Source: Tengunoibacter tsumagoiensis
GTDB taxonomy: Bacteria; Chloroflexota; Ktedonobacteria; Ktedonobacterales; Ktedonobacteraceae
Reading direction: 5' to 3'
Length of the DNA: 64,000 nucleotides
NCBI RefSeq assembly: GCF_003967535.1
Contig: NZ_BIFR01000001.1
Span: 3,843,001 to 3,907,000, forward strand
Part shown: in pieces, positions 54,262 through 63,210 of the stretch
How the letters are laid out: each line of letters opens with the position of its first letter
Position numbering within the stretch: the first letter of the stretch is position 1
Program-made: the position numbers and the translations under genes
Notes under the pieces: model-generated
The model's database searches: none
Seen by the model: only the letters and a program-made list of their open reading frames with translations
Told to the model about the DNA's origin: nothing

Positions 54262-55008
54262 ATGACACAAACACAATGTGGAGAGCGGTGGAATAGGGAG
54301 ACGTTCTTAGCTCAGTTGCGCGCAGTTGGTCATTACAAATATCATAATAAACATCCATTTCATACCTATATGAATGAGGGGAGACTTACCCCCGAACAGG
54401 TACGCGGGTGGGTCGCAAATCGGTTCTATTATCAGCAAAATATCCCGATTAAAGATGCTGCGATTCTCTCAAATTGCCCAATTCGCGAGGTCAGACGCAT
54501 ATGGCTCCATCGGATTACTGATCACGATGGTCTTCAAAATGACGATGGGGGCATTGGAGCATGGCTCAAACTTGCTACAGCTACCGGGCTCACACGCGCC
54601 GAGCTTCAGGATGAGCGCCATGTCCTTCCTGGCGTCCGCTTCGCTGTGGATGCGTATGTCCAATTTACACGTACAAAACCGTGGCCTATTGCCATTGCCT
54701 CATCACTTACTGAACTGTTCGCACCTGATCTTATGAGCACGCGCTTAGCTGCCTTTAAAAAATACTATCCCTGGGTCGCCGATGAAGGGCTGGATTATTT
54801 CCGCTCGCGCATTACTCAAGCCAGTATTGATTCTGACCAGGGCCTAGAATTAACCATGGCCTATTGCGATACATTGCCATTACAGGAAGAAGCTGTCAAA
54901 GCGCTCTCCTTTAAATGCGATCTGCTCTGGAGCATGCTTGATGCCATGATGCTTGAATACAGTGGATATAAGAAGAAATGGAGCGAGGAAGCAGTCGCTG
55001 CGGGCTAA
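54262..55008 (+). CDS. pqqC: Pyrroloquinoline-quinone synthase PqqC
   Basis: 248 aa, the usual length. It performs the last ring closure and oxidation with O2. Family motifs: YHNKHPFHTYMNEGRLTPEQVRGWVANRFYYQQNIPIKDAAILSN, RITDHDGLQNDDGGIGAWLKL, AVDAYVQF and SLTELFAPDL. The gene starts 92 nt after pqqB and is followed by pqqD after 31 nt. All helical heme-oxygenase-like fold residues that I recall are in place. Confidence 0.96.
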   Translation: MTQTQCGERWNRETFLAQLRAVGHYKYHNKHPFHTYMNEGRLTPEQVRGWVANRFYYQQNIPIKDAAILSNCPIREVRRIWLHRITDHDGLQNDDGGIGAWLKLATATGLTRAELQDERHVLPGVRFAVDAYVQFTRTKPWPIAIASSLTELFAPDLMSTRLAAFKKYYPWVADEGLDYFRSRITQASIDSDQGLELTMAYCDTLPLQEEAVKALSFKCDLLWSMLDAMMLEYSGYKKKWSEEAVAAG

Positions 55009-55039
55009 GGTGAAGTAAATATACTAAGGAGAAGAGAAT

Positions 55040-55357
55040 GTGAAAGAGGAACAGAATATACTTACAGACACCAGCTTTCCTCGACTGGCGCTCAAAGCTC
55101 GTGTTCAGATCGATAAGGTTACAGGGCAACCCATTCTCCTCTATCCAGAAGGGGTTCTCCTACTCAATGAGACTGGAGCGGCTATTGTCAGGCTTTGTGA
55201 TGGCTCACGTTCTCTTCTCCAGATTGTCGAAGAGCTCTCTCTCCAGTATCGACAATCTCCAGCACAGATCCAACCGGAAATCGCCAGATACCTTGTGCTG
55301 CTTTATCGCCACAGCCTTCTTGAAATAGAGTCTTCTGAATTCCCATCATTCCATTAA
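55040..55357 (+). CDS. pqqD: PqqA-binding chaperone PqqD
   Basis: 105 aa with a GTG start (GGAGAAGAGAAT upstream). It has the RiPP-recognition-element pattern of PqqD: PRLALKARVQIDKVTGQPILLYPEGVLLLNETGAAIVRLCDG and a helical end with LLQIVEELSLQY. It presents PqqA to the radical SAM enzyme PqqE. It lies between pqqC and pqqE as expected; the gene is separate, not fused to pqqC or pqqE. Confidence 0.94.
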   Translation: MKEEQNILTDTSFPRLALKARVQIDKVTGQPILLYPEGVLLLNETGAAIVRLCDGSRSLLQIVEELSLQYRQSPAQIQPEIARYLVLLYRHSLLEIESSEFPSFH

Positions 55358-55379
55358 GAACTTTCGCGAAAAACTCGTT

Positions 55380-56582
55380 ATGTTGGAAGCAGAAAGGATG
55401 TTGGCAGCTATGGATCAACAACCAGTGGTCGTTGCACCACAAACCTCACATACGACCACCACAAATCACTATCGTGCCTTTGGCCTTCTGGCAGAATTGA
55501 CGTACCGCTGCCCTCTCCACTGTCCCTACTGCTCAAATCCACTCCAGGTGGCCCAGAAGCAGTCTGAGCTCACCACGAACGAATGGCTCCGCGTCATTCA
55601 GGAAGCAAGCGAACTAGGAATTCTCCACATACTCTTCTCAGGTGGAGAGCCACTGTTGCGCCGCGATATCGTACAGCTCGTTGCCTCAGCACAACAGACT
55701 GGCATGTATACAAATCTCATTACCAGCGGCTTAGGCTTTACCAGACATCGAGCCCAGGAGCTAAAAGCCGCTGGCCTTGATAGTGTTCAGATCAGCTTTC
55801 AGGCCGATCAGGCTGAATTGGCCGATCTGATTGCAGGCGCGCGGGCACATCAACGCAAATTAGCGGCGGCCCGCTTAGCTCGAGAACTCGGTTTTCCGCT
55901 AACTCTGAATGTAGTGCTTCACCGCGAGAATATAGAACGACTGAGCGAGATCATTGCACTGGCGGAGGAACTTGATGCACAACGACTGGAACTGGCTAAT
56001 ACGCAATTTTTAGGCTGGGCATTTCAGAATAAAGAGGTTCTCCTCCCAACGCGGCAACAGGTGACTGATGCCCATCACACTGCAACCGCTGCTCAGCTGC
56101 GCTTGCGGGGGAAGATGGAGGTCCTTTATATCTTGCCTGATTACTATGGCGAACGTCCAAAACCCTGTCTCTTTGGCTGGGGCCAGCGTTTTTTAACGGT
56201 TAACCCTATGGGAAACGTTTTGCCTTGCCAGACCGCTGGCGAAATCCCCACCATCCAGTTTGATAATATCCGTGAACATTCTCTTCCATGGATCTGGGAA
56301 CATTCTTCAGCCTTCAAGCTTTTCCGAGGTACCGCCTGGATGCCTGAACCCTGTCGGAGTTGCCCACACAAAGAGACAGATTTTGGTGGCTGCCGCTGTC
56401 AGGCCTTCCTCATTACTGGCGACCCTGCACAGACCGATCCAACCTGCGACCTTTCACCCCATCATCTACAGCTTACACAGATGGTTGAACAGTTACAGCA
56501 ATCTGCTACACGGCATTTTACACCCGAAAATGCACGTAAGATTCGTTTTCGCACAGATCCCATCTCTAGTAGGGACAATTAA
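55380..56582 (+). CDS. pqqE: Radical SAM PqqA peptide cyclase PqqE
   Basis: Up to 400 aa. The radical SAM cluster is CPLHCPYC (Cys44, 48, 51 from the first ATG), followed by the GGEPLLRRDI loop. The C-terminal SPASM-type region has PCLFGWGQRFLTVNPMGNVLPC and CRSCPHKETDFGGCRC. It joins Glu28 and Tyr32 of PqqA. The exact start is uncertain: Met1, Met7 (55398) and Met11 (55410) are all possible, none with an ideal ribosome site. It ends the pqqABCDE operon. Confidence 0.95.
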   Translation: MLEAERMLAAMDQQPVVVAPQTSHTTTTNHYRAFGLLAELTYRCPLHCPYCSNPLQVAQKQSELTTNEWLRVIQEASELGILHILFSGGEPLLRRDIVQLVASAQQTGMYTNLITSGLGFTRHRAQELKAAGLDSVQISFQADQAELADLIAGARAHQRKLAAARLARELGFPLTLNVVLHRENIERLSEIIALAEELDAQRLELANTQFLGWAFQNKEVLLPTRQQVTDAHHTATAAQLRLRGKMEVLYILPDYYGERPKPCLFGWGQRFLTVNPMGNVLPCQTAGEIPTIQFDNIREHSLPWIWEHSSAFKLFRGTAWMPEPCRSCPHKETDFGGCRCQAFLITGDPAQTDPTCDLSPHHLQLTQMVEQLQQSATRHFTPENARKIRFRTDPISSRDN

Positions 56583-56659
56583 ATACTGGCTTTCGAAATC
56601 TCATCAGTGAAGAGAGCACCAACCTGGAATGGGAAAGCCCTGCCTTGAATACAGAGTAC

Positions 56660-56687
56660 TTGACGCGACCTACAAAATTGTTATACT
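56660..56687 (+). promoter_or_regulatory. Promoter of the glyA-AICAR transformylase operon
   Basis: TTGACG (56660-56665), 16-nt spacer, TATACT (56682-56687). It starts a leader of about 190 nt containing the ZTP riboswitch. Confidence 0.7.
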
Positions 56688-56737
56688 AGGAAGTAGTAGA
56701 CATACAATCAATGCGGCAAACATATCATAAGCTACCT

Positions 56738-56822
56738 GGTTCTCTTAACAACTGGCGATCGAGTGGATTAACCACGAGGAAGTTAGGAGAACAACCATCT
56801 ACAGTCGCTCGCCTGGGCTGGT
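56738..56822 (+). ncRNA. ZTP riboswitch (pfl motif)
   Basis: The leader contains AACTGGCG (56750-56757), the hairpin GTGG-ATTAA-CCAC (56763-56775) followed by GAGGAAGTT, and, after a variable part, CGCCTGGGC (56810-56818). GGCG (56754-56757) and CGCC (56810-56813) can form the pseudoknot. These are the hallmarks of the pfl/ZTP aptamer, which senses the purine intermediate ZMP/ZTP. It controls glyA and the AICAR transformylase, both one-carbon/purine genes, as expected for this class. Confidence 0.85.
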
Positions 56823-56825
56823 AGA

Positions 56826-56860
56826 CCACACATGATACGATACCTGTGTGGATATCTTTT
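56826..56860 (+). terminator. Expression-platform terminator of the ZTP riboswitch
   Basis: CCACACA (56826-56832) pairs with TGTGTGG (56845-56851), followed by ATATCTTTT. It sits right after the aptamer, so ligand binding could prevent its formation. Confidence 0.65.
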
Positions 56861-56887
56861 AAGCACAGCAAAGGAGCGAAAATAGCT

Positions 56888-58414
56888 ATGAGTATCTCAA
56901 CGACTCCACAGACTCTTCTTATTCGTTATCTCAATAGCCTCAATGGAGCAGCCCCGAACTCTGCCGCCGCGGCTTTCTATGCCTCTCTGGATCAAGTAAG
57001 TAGCGTCTCACCAACCATCGCTCGCGCAATTGTACAGGAGCTCGATGATCAAAGAAGCTACCTCAAGTTAATTGCCAGCGAAAATTATAGCTCTCTTGCA
57101 AGCCAGCTAGCAACTGGCAATCTGCTGACCGATAAATATGCCGAAGGCTATGCCAATCACCGCTTTTATGCCGGCTGTGATAATGTCGATACAATTGAGT
57201 CGGAGGCTGCACAACTGGCTTGTGAGCTCTTTGGAGCCGATCATGCCTATGTTCAGCCCCATTCAGGAGCTGATGCCAACCTTGTAGCCTTCCTATCAAT
57301 TTTGCTGGCAAAGGTGGAGAAACCTCTACTAACTTCATTGGGTCAGGAAGATCCTTCGAAACTCAGCCGGGAAGATTGGAATAAAGTTCGTGAAGCTTTC
57401 CATAATCAACGCCTGCTTTCGCTGGACTACTACTCCGGCGGCCACCTGACACATGGCTATCGCCATAATATCTCCAGTCAGCTCTTTGATGTCTATACTT
57501 ATTCGGTTGATCCAGCTACCAACCAGATTGACCTGGAACAGCTACGCGCTCAGTTGCACGAGGTGCGCCCCCTGATCTTACTGGCTGGGTATAGTGCCTA
57601 TCCACGCAAATTGAATTTTGCAAAAATGCGCGAGCTCGCTGATGAAGTAGGTGCCGTTTTGATGGTTGATATGGCCCACTTTGCAGGTCTGGTTGCGGGT
57701 AAGGTCTTTACTGGTGAGTACGATCCAGTTCCCTATGCTCATGTGGTGACTTCAACAACCCATAAGACGCTGCGTGGACCTCGAGGTGGCCTGATCCTCT
57801 GCAAACAGGAATTTGCAGAATGGGTCAATAAGGGCTGTCCTTCGATGCTCGGCGGCCCCTTGCCACACGTGATGGCAGCCAAAGCTATTGCCTTCCGTGA
57901 AGCGCTGCGGCCTGAGTTTAAAGAGTACGCTCACAGGATTGTTGAGAACTCACAGGCACTGGCTCAGGCGTGTCTCGATGAGGGCCTCGTTGTGCTTACC
58001 AACGGCACTGACAATCACCTGCTCTTGATCAATGTTGCCAAAACCTTTGGCTTAACTGGTCGCCAGGCCGAATCAGCTTTGCACGACTGCCACTTTACAC
58101 TCAACCGCAACTCTCTGCCATTTGATGCCAATGGACCATGGTACACCAGTGGCCTTCGCATCGGCACGCCTGCCATCACAACCCTGGGTATGGGGCCTGC
58201 TGACATGCGCGAGATTGCCAGCATTATCAAACTTGTGCTTTCACATGTCGTACCAAATACTACTTCAAGTGGTAAGAAGAGCCTTACAAAATACGCATTA
58301 GATCCTGAAATCAGCACTGAGGCCAGACAGCGTGTACAAGCACTTCTGGCTAAATATCCCCTCTATCCAGAGTTGAATCTGAATCTCACCCAGATTCTGG
58401 CCGAGAACAATTAA
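56888..58414 (+). CDS. glyA: Serine hydroxymethyltransferase (long form)
   Basis: 508 aa from the ATG at 56888 (AAAGGAG upstream). It converts serine and tetrahydrofolate to glycine and methylene-THF with PLP. Motifs: LIASENYSS, LTDKYAEGYANHRFYAGCDNVD, VDMAHFAGLVAGKVF, the PLP-lysine TSTTHKTLRGPRGG and the C-terminal GLRIGTPAITTLGMGPADM. It is longer than the usual 415-430 aa because of an insert at about 136-190 (LLAKVEKPLL...GHLTHGYRHN) and a longer N-terminus, as in chlamydial-type SHMT. It is the first gene after the ZTP riboswitch. Confidence 0.95.
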   Translation: MSISTTPQTLLIRYLNSLNGAAPNSAAAAFYASLDQVSSVSPTIARAIVQELDDQRSYLKLIASENYSSLASQLATGNLLTDKYAEGYANHRFYAGCDNVDTIESEAAQLACELFGADHAYVQPHSGADANLVAFLSILLAKVEKPLLTSLGQEDPSKLSREDWNKVREAFHNQRLLSLDYYSGGHLTHGYRHNISSQLFDVYTYSVDPATNQIDLEQLRAQLHEVRPLILLAGYSAYPRKLNFAKMRELADEVGAVLMVDMAHFAGLVAGKVFTGEYDPVPYAHVVTSTTHKTLRGPRGGLILCKQEFAEWVNKGCPSMLGGPLPHVMAAKAIAFREALRPEFKEYAHRIVENSQALAQACLDEGLVVLTNGTDNHLLLINVAKTFGLTGRQAESALHDCHFTLNRNSLPFDANGPWYTSGLRIGTPAITTLGMGPADMREIASIIKLVLSHVVPNTTSSGKKSLTKYALDPEISTEARQRVQALLAKYPLYPELNLNLTQILAENN

Positions 58415-58425
58415 TAAACCATCAG

Positions 58426-58473
58426 AACAATCACAGCATGAAACGTTTTCAAATGTTTCATGCTGTGATTGTT
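58426..58473 (+). terminator. Long hairpin in the glyA-AICARFT spacer
   Basis: A perfect 19-bp stem from AACAATCACAGC (58426-58437) continues through ATGAAAC, with its complement at 58455-58473 and a 10-nt loop. No U-tract. It may be a partial terminator or mRNA stabiliser; the next gene starts 24 nt later. Confidence 0.6.
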
Positions 58474-58497
58474 GTACGATAAGGATAAAATAGAACA

Positions 58498-59676
58498 ATG
58501 AGCAATCCTACAGAGTTAAAATTACGGTATGGCTGTAACCCTTATCAGGCTCCAGCCAGAGTATTTATGAATAATGGTGAGCTACCATTTAAGGTGCTAA
58601 ATGGAGCTCCCGGGTATATCAATCTCCTTGATGCACTAAACTCCTGGCAACTGGTCAAAGAGCTCCGTCAGGTTCTCAATCTGCCAGCCGCTGCGTCGTT
58701 CAAACATGTAAGCCCGGCAGGAGCAGCGGTCGGTCTACCGCTCAGCGAAACGCTCAAGCGGGCCTATGGTGTCGAAGATCTCGAACTTTCCCCTTTAGGG
58801 AATGCCTATGCACGAGCACGTGGCGCTGATCGGCTCTCATCCTTTGGCGACTGGGTGGCATTGAGCGATGTGGTTGATCTCTCAACAGCGCGGCTGCTTA
58901 ACCGCGAAGTCTCCGATGGTGTCATAGCTCCCGGCTACGAACCTGCTGCACTGGAACTACTCCAGAAAAAGCAGAAAGGTCGCTATATTATTCTGGAGAT
59001 GGACCCCACCTATGAGCCCGAGGAGTTGGAGCGCCGAGAGGTTTTTGGCATCACGTTCGAACAAAAACATAACACCGCCCTTGCCAGCACTGAATGGTTG
59101 CAAAATATCCCAACCAGCAATAAAGAGCTGCCTGAGAGTGCTCAACGAGATCTGTTAATTGCGCTGATTGCTCTGAAGTACACGCAATCAAATTCGATCA
59201 GCTTTGCTCTCGATGGACAGTGCATTGGCATTGGAGCTGGTCAGCAATCCCGTATCCAGTGCACCCGCCTGGCTGCTTCAAAGGCTGCCAACTGGTATCT
59301 GCGCCAGCACCCACGTATCGCCGAACTCCCCTGGAAAGCCACCGTCAAACGTCAGGATCGTGTCAACGCCATCGACCTCTATCTGCGCGACGATGCCACT
59401 GCGGCTGAGCTAGAGCCCTGGAAAGAGCTGTTTGAAGAGGTTCCTGCTCGACTGACCGCTGAAGAGAAACAGGAATGGCTCAAGACACTCAAAAATGTGG
59501 CTCTGGGTTCAGATGCCTTCATTCCGTTCCGCGATAATGTCGACTGCGCTGCCGCCTATGGAGTGAAATATATTGCCCAACCTGGTGGTTCTTTGCGCGA
59601 TGAGGATGTGATTGAAGCCTGCAATATTTACGATATTGCCATGGCCTTCACTGGCGTGCGCCTCTTCCATCACTGA
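58498..59676 (+). CDS. Stand-alone AICAR transformylase (PurH C-terminal type)
   Basis: 392 aa. It matches the formyltransferase part of PurH: LRYGCNPYQAPARV, FKHVSPAGAAVGLPL (the KH...P catalytic loop), SNSISFALDGQCIGIGAGQQSRI, GSDAFIPFRDNVD and IAQPGGSLRDEDVIEACN. It lacks the N-terminal IMP cyclohydrolase domain, so it should only formylate AICAR with 10-formyl-THF; a separate enzyme must close the ring. Stand-alone forms are known in some bacteria. It follows glyA in the ZTP-controlled operon. Confidence 0.94.
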   Translation: MSNPTELKLRYGCNPYQAPARVFMNNGELPFKVLNGAPGYINLLDALNSWQLVKELRQVLNLPAAASFKHVSPAGAAVGLPLSETLKRAYGVEDLELSPLGNAYARARGADRLSSFGDWVALSDVVDLSTARLLNREVSDGVIAPGYEPAALELLQKKQKGRYIILEMDPTYEPEELERREVFGITFEQKHNTALASTEWLQNIPTSNKELPESAQRDLLIALIALKYTQSNSISFALDGQCIGIGAGQQSRIQCTRLAASKAANWYLRQHPRIAELPWKATVKRQDRVNAIDLYLRDDATAAELEPWKELFEEVPARLTAEEKQEWLKTLKNVALGSDAFIPFRDNVDCAAAYGVKYIAQPGGSLRDEDVIEACNIYDIAMAFTGVRLFHH

Positions 59677-60028
59677 TCTGTGTCTCTCGCTTAGTACTTC
59701 AGTGGATGAAAGTCTTAAAATAAGACCCTGCAGCCAGAAGCTCTGCTTAGATGTGCATATCTTCATACCATCTATTCAAGAGGCTGGTCTGCAGGAGCTC
59801 AGTAGGCTCACCTATGGGCTTCTTTGATCGATAAGGGCAGGCAAACATCCGTCCCTACTTTATCACCCTACTGGTCTGTGGGAAACTGCTTGCCTGCTTC
59901 TTCAGGGAGACGGCTCTGACCAATTCAGGACTGAGAAGCGTGAGCGCTCAATGGTGCGGCTATATATGCCGTTGGAATAGGCAGGCAAGGCAAAATGAGC
60001 CGATAAGCTATCCCTGATAACTTCTATG
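59677..60028. other. Intergenic region between convergent operon ends
   Basis: GGCAGGCAA (near 59837) and TTGCCTGC (near 59892) can pair and GGCAGGCAA recurs near 59980. CGGCTATATATGCCG (59958-59972) forms a small hairpin. No gene or typical terminator is clear. Confidence 0.4.
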
Positions 60029-62707
60029 CTACAGGCTACCCGTAAAGAACAGAGCATGTAGCGCGTTCTCTAGCTTTTGATAGTCGCCGCCCCCAGCTTG
60101 CCCGATCTCGGGTCGTCCACCACCGCCTCCTCCCAACTGTTTTGCAACTTCACGTGCGAACGTACCTGCATGATAGCCTTGAGCAATGAGGTCTGCACTC
60201 ACGAGAATCACACAGTGTGGCTGTCCCTCAATCAAGGCACCCAGAGCCACTATTCCCGACCCTAACTGCTGGCTAACACGCTGACCAAGTTGGCGTAAGA
60301 GGTTTTTATCCCCTATCTCAACTATGCTCGTCAAAACAGGAATCGTCCCTTGCTGTCGTACTTGTGGCAACAACGTCTTCGTAAGTTGTCCTACGAGCTG
60401 AGATTGTGCATGAGCTAGCTCATGTGTGCGTTGCTTCAGGTCATTCACAAGAACGTCTATACGTTCAGATAATTGTGGGAGCGGCGCTGATAGCTTTATT
60501 GCAAACTGTTGTAACTGCTCATACTGTTGTGTGACCCACGCGTCGGCTGCCAGACCAGCCACTGCTTCAATACGTCTTAGACCCGAGCTCACAGAGCCTT
60601 CGCCCAGCAGATGAAAACTTCCTAGCTGACCTGTGCGCAAGACGTGCGTCCCACTACACAGCTCTTGTGAATGCAAGAATGGCACATCTGAATCAAGGTG
60701 AGCATGTTGCTCTTGTTTATCAAGACTATAAGAATTTACAGAAACGACTCGTACCATATCGCCATATTTCTCGCCAAAAAGGGCCATCGCTCCCTGCTCT
60801 CTTGCCTGGGTATAGCTCATCAAGGTCATGCTGACAGGATAATCGGAACGGATCCACCCCTGAACGCGGCGCTCGATCTCACGCAGTTGCTCCAACGTTA
60901 CCGCACGAGGATGTCGGAAATCGAAGCGTAGATGCTCAGGAGAAACTAAAGAGCCTGCCTGCTCTGCATGAGCACCCAACACTTCGCGCAACGCTTGATG
61001 GAGGAGATGGGTCGCCGTATGATGACGCATAATCGCATAACGGCGCGTGCGGTCTACCTGCAATGTACATTGCTCTCCAATAGAGATGATTCCCTCCTCC
61101 ACCTTCCCTTCATGAAGGTAAAGGCCATTCGCTAATTTCTGGACATCGGTTACTTTGATAGTTCCAGTCAAACTATAGATGAGACCGGTATCAGCAACCT
61201 GACCTCCACTCTCTGCATAGAAAGGAGTACAATCAACTACTACATGAAGTGACTCTCCAGCATGAACAGAATGGACGATCTGACCCAGGTGCTCAAGCGA
61301 CAGAATCGTTCCCTGACACTCGAGGCGAGTATAACCAACAAATTCTGTTGGTGGCAATTCACGAACCAGCTCTGAGAGCGACTCAACGCTCTGCTTCAGA
61401 CAGCTGCCAGAGCGAGAACGCTCTTGCTGTTCTCTTCGCGACTCCTCATAGCCCTCCAGATCAACCTTTACTAAACGCTCTGACAAAACCTTTTGCGTTA
61501 GATCCACTGGAAAACCATAGGTATCATGCAGCGTAAAAGCAACGCTTCCAGGAAGAATACCACTCTCTTGAGCTCCGGACTGCTGAACCATCGCCTCCAG
61601 GTGCTGAAGACCAGTCACTAATGTCGAACGAAAACGACCCTCTTCGTCAGTGATCAACTGTTGAATATATGCCTGCTTTAGCACTAATTCAGGATAGACT
61701 GGTCCCATCTTCTCAATAACCGTCTGCGCCATGTGCGCCAGAAATGGTCTCTCCATTCCTAAACGCTGGCCCAGGTATGCAGCCCGGCGCAAGATACGGC
61801 GCACCACATAGCTCCGACCCTCATTCGCCGGCGCTATTCCATCAGCAAGCAAGAAAGTAATCGCACGGCTGTGGTCAACAATAGTATGATAAAGAGATGT
61901 ATGGGCCCGATAATGGCTGCTCTGCTGACCCAATAACTGTTGCAGGCGCTCAATAAGTGGCTGAAACAGATCCGTCTCATAATTATTTTTCACACCTTGC
62001 AAGATAGCAACCAGACGCTCAAAACCCATGCCAGTATCGATACAGGGTCGCTCCAAAGGGGTCAGATGACCCTGAATATCGCGATTATAGTGCATAAAAA
62101 CGAGATTCCAGATCTCCATATAATCGTCATCATCCGAATTCACACCAGACGCCTGCTGCTGAGCCAGATCAGAGCCCTGATAGTAATGGATCTCGGAACA
62201 GGGCCCACATGGTCCAGTCTCACCCATAGTCCAGAAGTTATCTTTCTCACCAAAGCGCAGGATACGCTCTCGTGGAGCGCCCACTTCTTCCCACAAACGA
62301 GCAGCCTCGTCATCATCGCGATACACCGTAAACCAGAGCCGCTCAAGCGGAAGTTGCAAGACTTGTACAAGCAAACCCCAGGCCAGTTGGATCGCCTCAC
62401 GCTTAAAGTAATCACCAAATGAAAAATTGCCCAGCATCTCAAAGAATGTATGATGACGAGGCGATGACCCAACAGTCTCAAAGTCGTTATGCTTGCCAGA
62501 GACGCGAAGACATTTTTGGACCGTTGTTGCGCGTGGAGTGGTCCGCTGGCTTATATCCAGAAATGTCTCCTTAAATGGGACCATACCAGCGTTCACGAAC
62601 AGCAAGGTTGGATCATTTGCAGGGACAAGCTGACTACTAGACAACTGCACGTGCTGGTGCTGAATAAAGTAGTCCAGAAAGGTACGCCGAATATCCATAC
62701 TGTTCAT
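60029..62707 (-). CDS. alaS: Alanyl-tRNA synthetase
   Basis: 892 aa, class II synthetase with editing domain. Start MDIRRTFLDYFIQHQHVQLSSSQLVP, motif 1/2 region RVSGKHNDFETVG, GPCGPCSEIHYYQG, the editing motif MRHHTATHLLHQAL (HxxxH) with CSGTHVLRTGQLG as further zinc ligands, and the C-Ala end GGGGGGRPEIGQAGG. Two Met codons begin the gene (62707 and 62698); AAGGG precedes the first. Its 5' region is a T-box leader, so expression rises when tRNA-Ala is uncharged. Confidence 0.97.
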   Translation of the reverse strand: MNSMDIRRTFLDYFIQHQHVQLSSSQLVPANDPTLLFVNAGMVPFKETFLDISQRTTPRATTVQKCLRVSGKHNDFETVGSSPRHHTFFEMLGNFSFGDYFKREAIQLAWGLLVQVLQLPLERLWFTVYRDDDEAARLWEEVGAPRERILRFGEKDNFWTMGETGPCGPCSEIHYYQGSDLAQQQASGVNSDDDDYMEIWNLVFMHYNRDIQGHLTPLERPCIDTGMGFERLVAILQGVKNNYETDLFQPLIERLQQLLGQQSSHYRAHTSLYHTIVDHSRAITFLLADGIAPANEGRSYVVRRILRRAAYLGQRLGMERPFLAHMAQTVIEKMGPVYPELVLKQAYIQQLITDEEGRFRSTLVTGLQHLEAMVQQSGAQESGILPGSVAFTLHDTYGFPVDLTQKVLSERLVKVDLEGYEESRREQQERSRSGSCLKQSVESLSELVRELPPTEFVGYTRLECQGTILSLEHLGQIVHSVHAGESLHVVVDCTPFYAESGGQVADTGLIYSLTGTIKVTDVQKLANGLYLHEGKVEEGIISIGEQCTLQVDRTRRYAIMRHHTATHLLHQALREVLGAHAEQAGSLVSPEHLRFDFRHPRAVTLEQLREIERRVQGWIRSDYPVSMTLMSYTQAREQGAMALFGEKYGDMVRVVSVNSYSLDKQEQHAHLDSDVPFLHSQELCSGTHVLRTGQLGSFHLLGEGSVSSGLRRIEAVAGLAADAWVTQQYEQLQQFAIKLSAPLPQLSERIDVLVNDLKQRTHELAHAQSQLVGQLTKTLLPQVRQQGTIPVLTSIVEIGDKNLLRQLGQRVSQQLGSGIVALGALIEGQPHCVILVSADLIAQGYHAGTFAREVAKQLGGGGGGRPEIGQAGGGDYQKLENALHALFFTGSL

Positions 62708-62745
62708 ATCAATTTCCCTTCAGATCAAAACCTAACAAGCACAAT

Positions 62746-63131
62746 AAAAAGCCCGCCCTCAGCTTACTGCTCAGGGCGGGCTGAAATTTCTTGATAGCCC
62801 GTGGTACCACCTGGATTGGAAGCGTTTTTCTGTCTATAGAAAGCTTCCCACTTAATAAGACACGGAATAAACTGGCTGGAAGATGATAGTAAAACCATCA
62901 GCCGCAATCGCTATTCGATGCCTTGCCCTGAGATAACGGAGGGCTACCGGTCAGGATTACAGGCTCCAGAAAAGAAGCGTTCTTCCTGCATCGCGATCCT
63001 TTTACACTTATGGGATCAGAGGGGGGCCTTACAGTGCTTTGTGAAGCTTGCTGGACTCTCACCACTGCCAGCTCTCTGTCTGCTTCTAGCAAATTGCATT
63101 CGTCCCTCGCGACGATTTTGAAATTTGAATT
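62746..63131 (-). promoter_or_regulatory. T-box riboswitch leader of alaS
   Basis: Minus-strand leader of about 385 nt. The T-box sequence AGGTGGTACCACG is at 62812-62800. A terminator follows: GCCCGCCCT (62781-62773) pairs with AGGGCGGGC (62759-62751), then TTTTT (62750-62746). Stem I features AGAGAGCTGG and CCAGC with GGTGAGAG between. A candidate specifier GCA (Ala) lies at 63037-63035 after the stem closed by GAAGC/GCTTC. The specifier fits the downstream alaS but is a reading by eye. Confidence 0.92.
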
Positions 63132-63137
63132 TCTTTT

Positions 63138-63167
63138 AGTATACGGTTCTTCTTGTCGCTTTGTCAA
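63138..63167 (-). promoter_or_regulatory. Promoter of alaS T-box leader
   Basis: On the minus strand TTGACA (63167-63162), 18-nt spacer, TATACT (63143-63138). Start of RNA near 63131. Confidence 0.8.
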
Positions 63168-63210
63168 GTATAGCTCAGAAGCCATACTCCTCTTATCGCT
63201 CAGATTGAGG

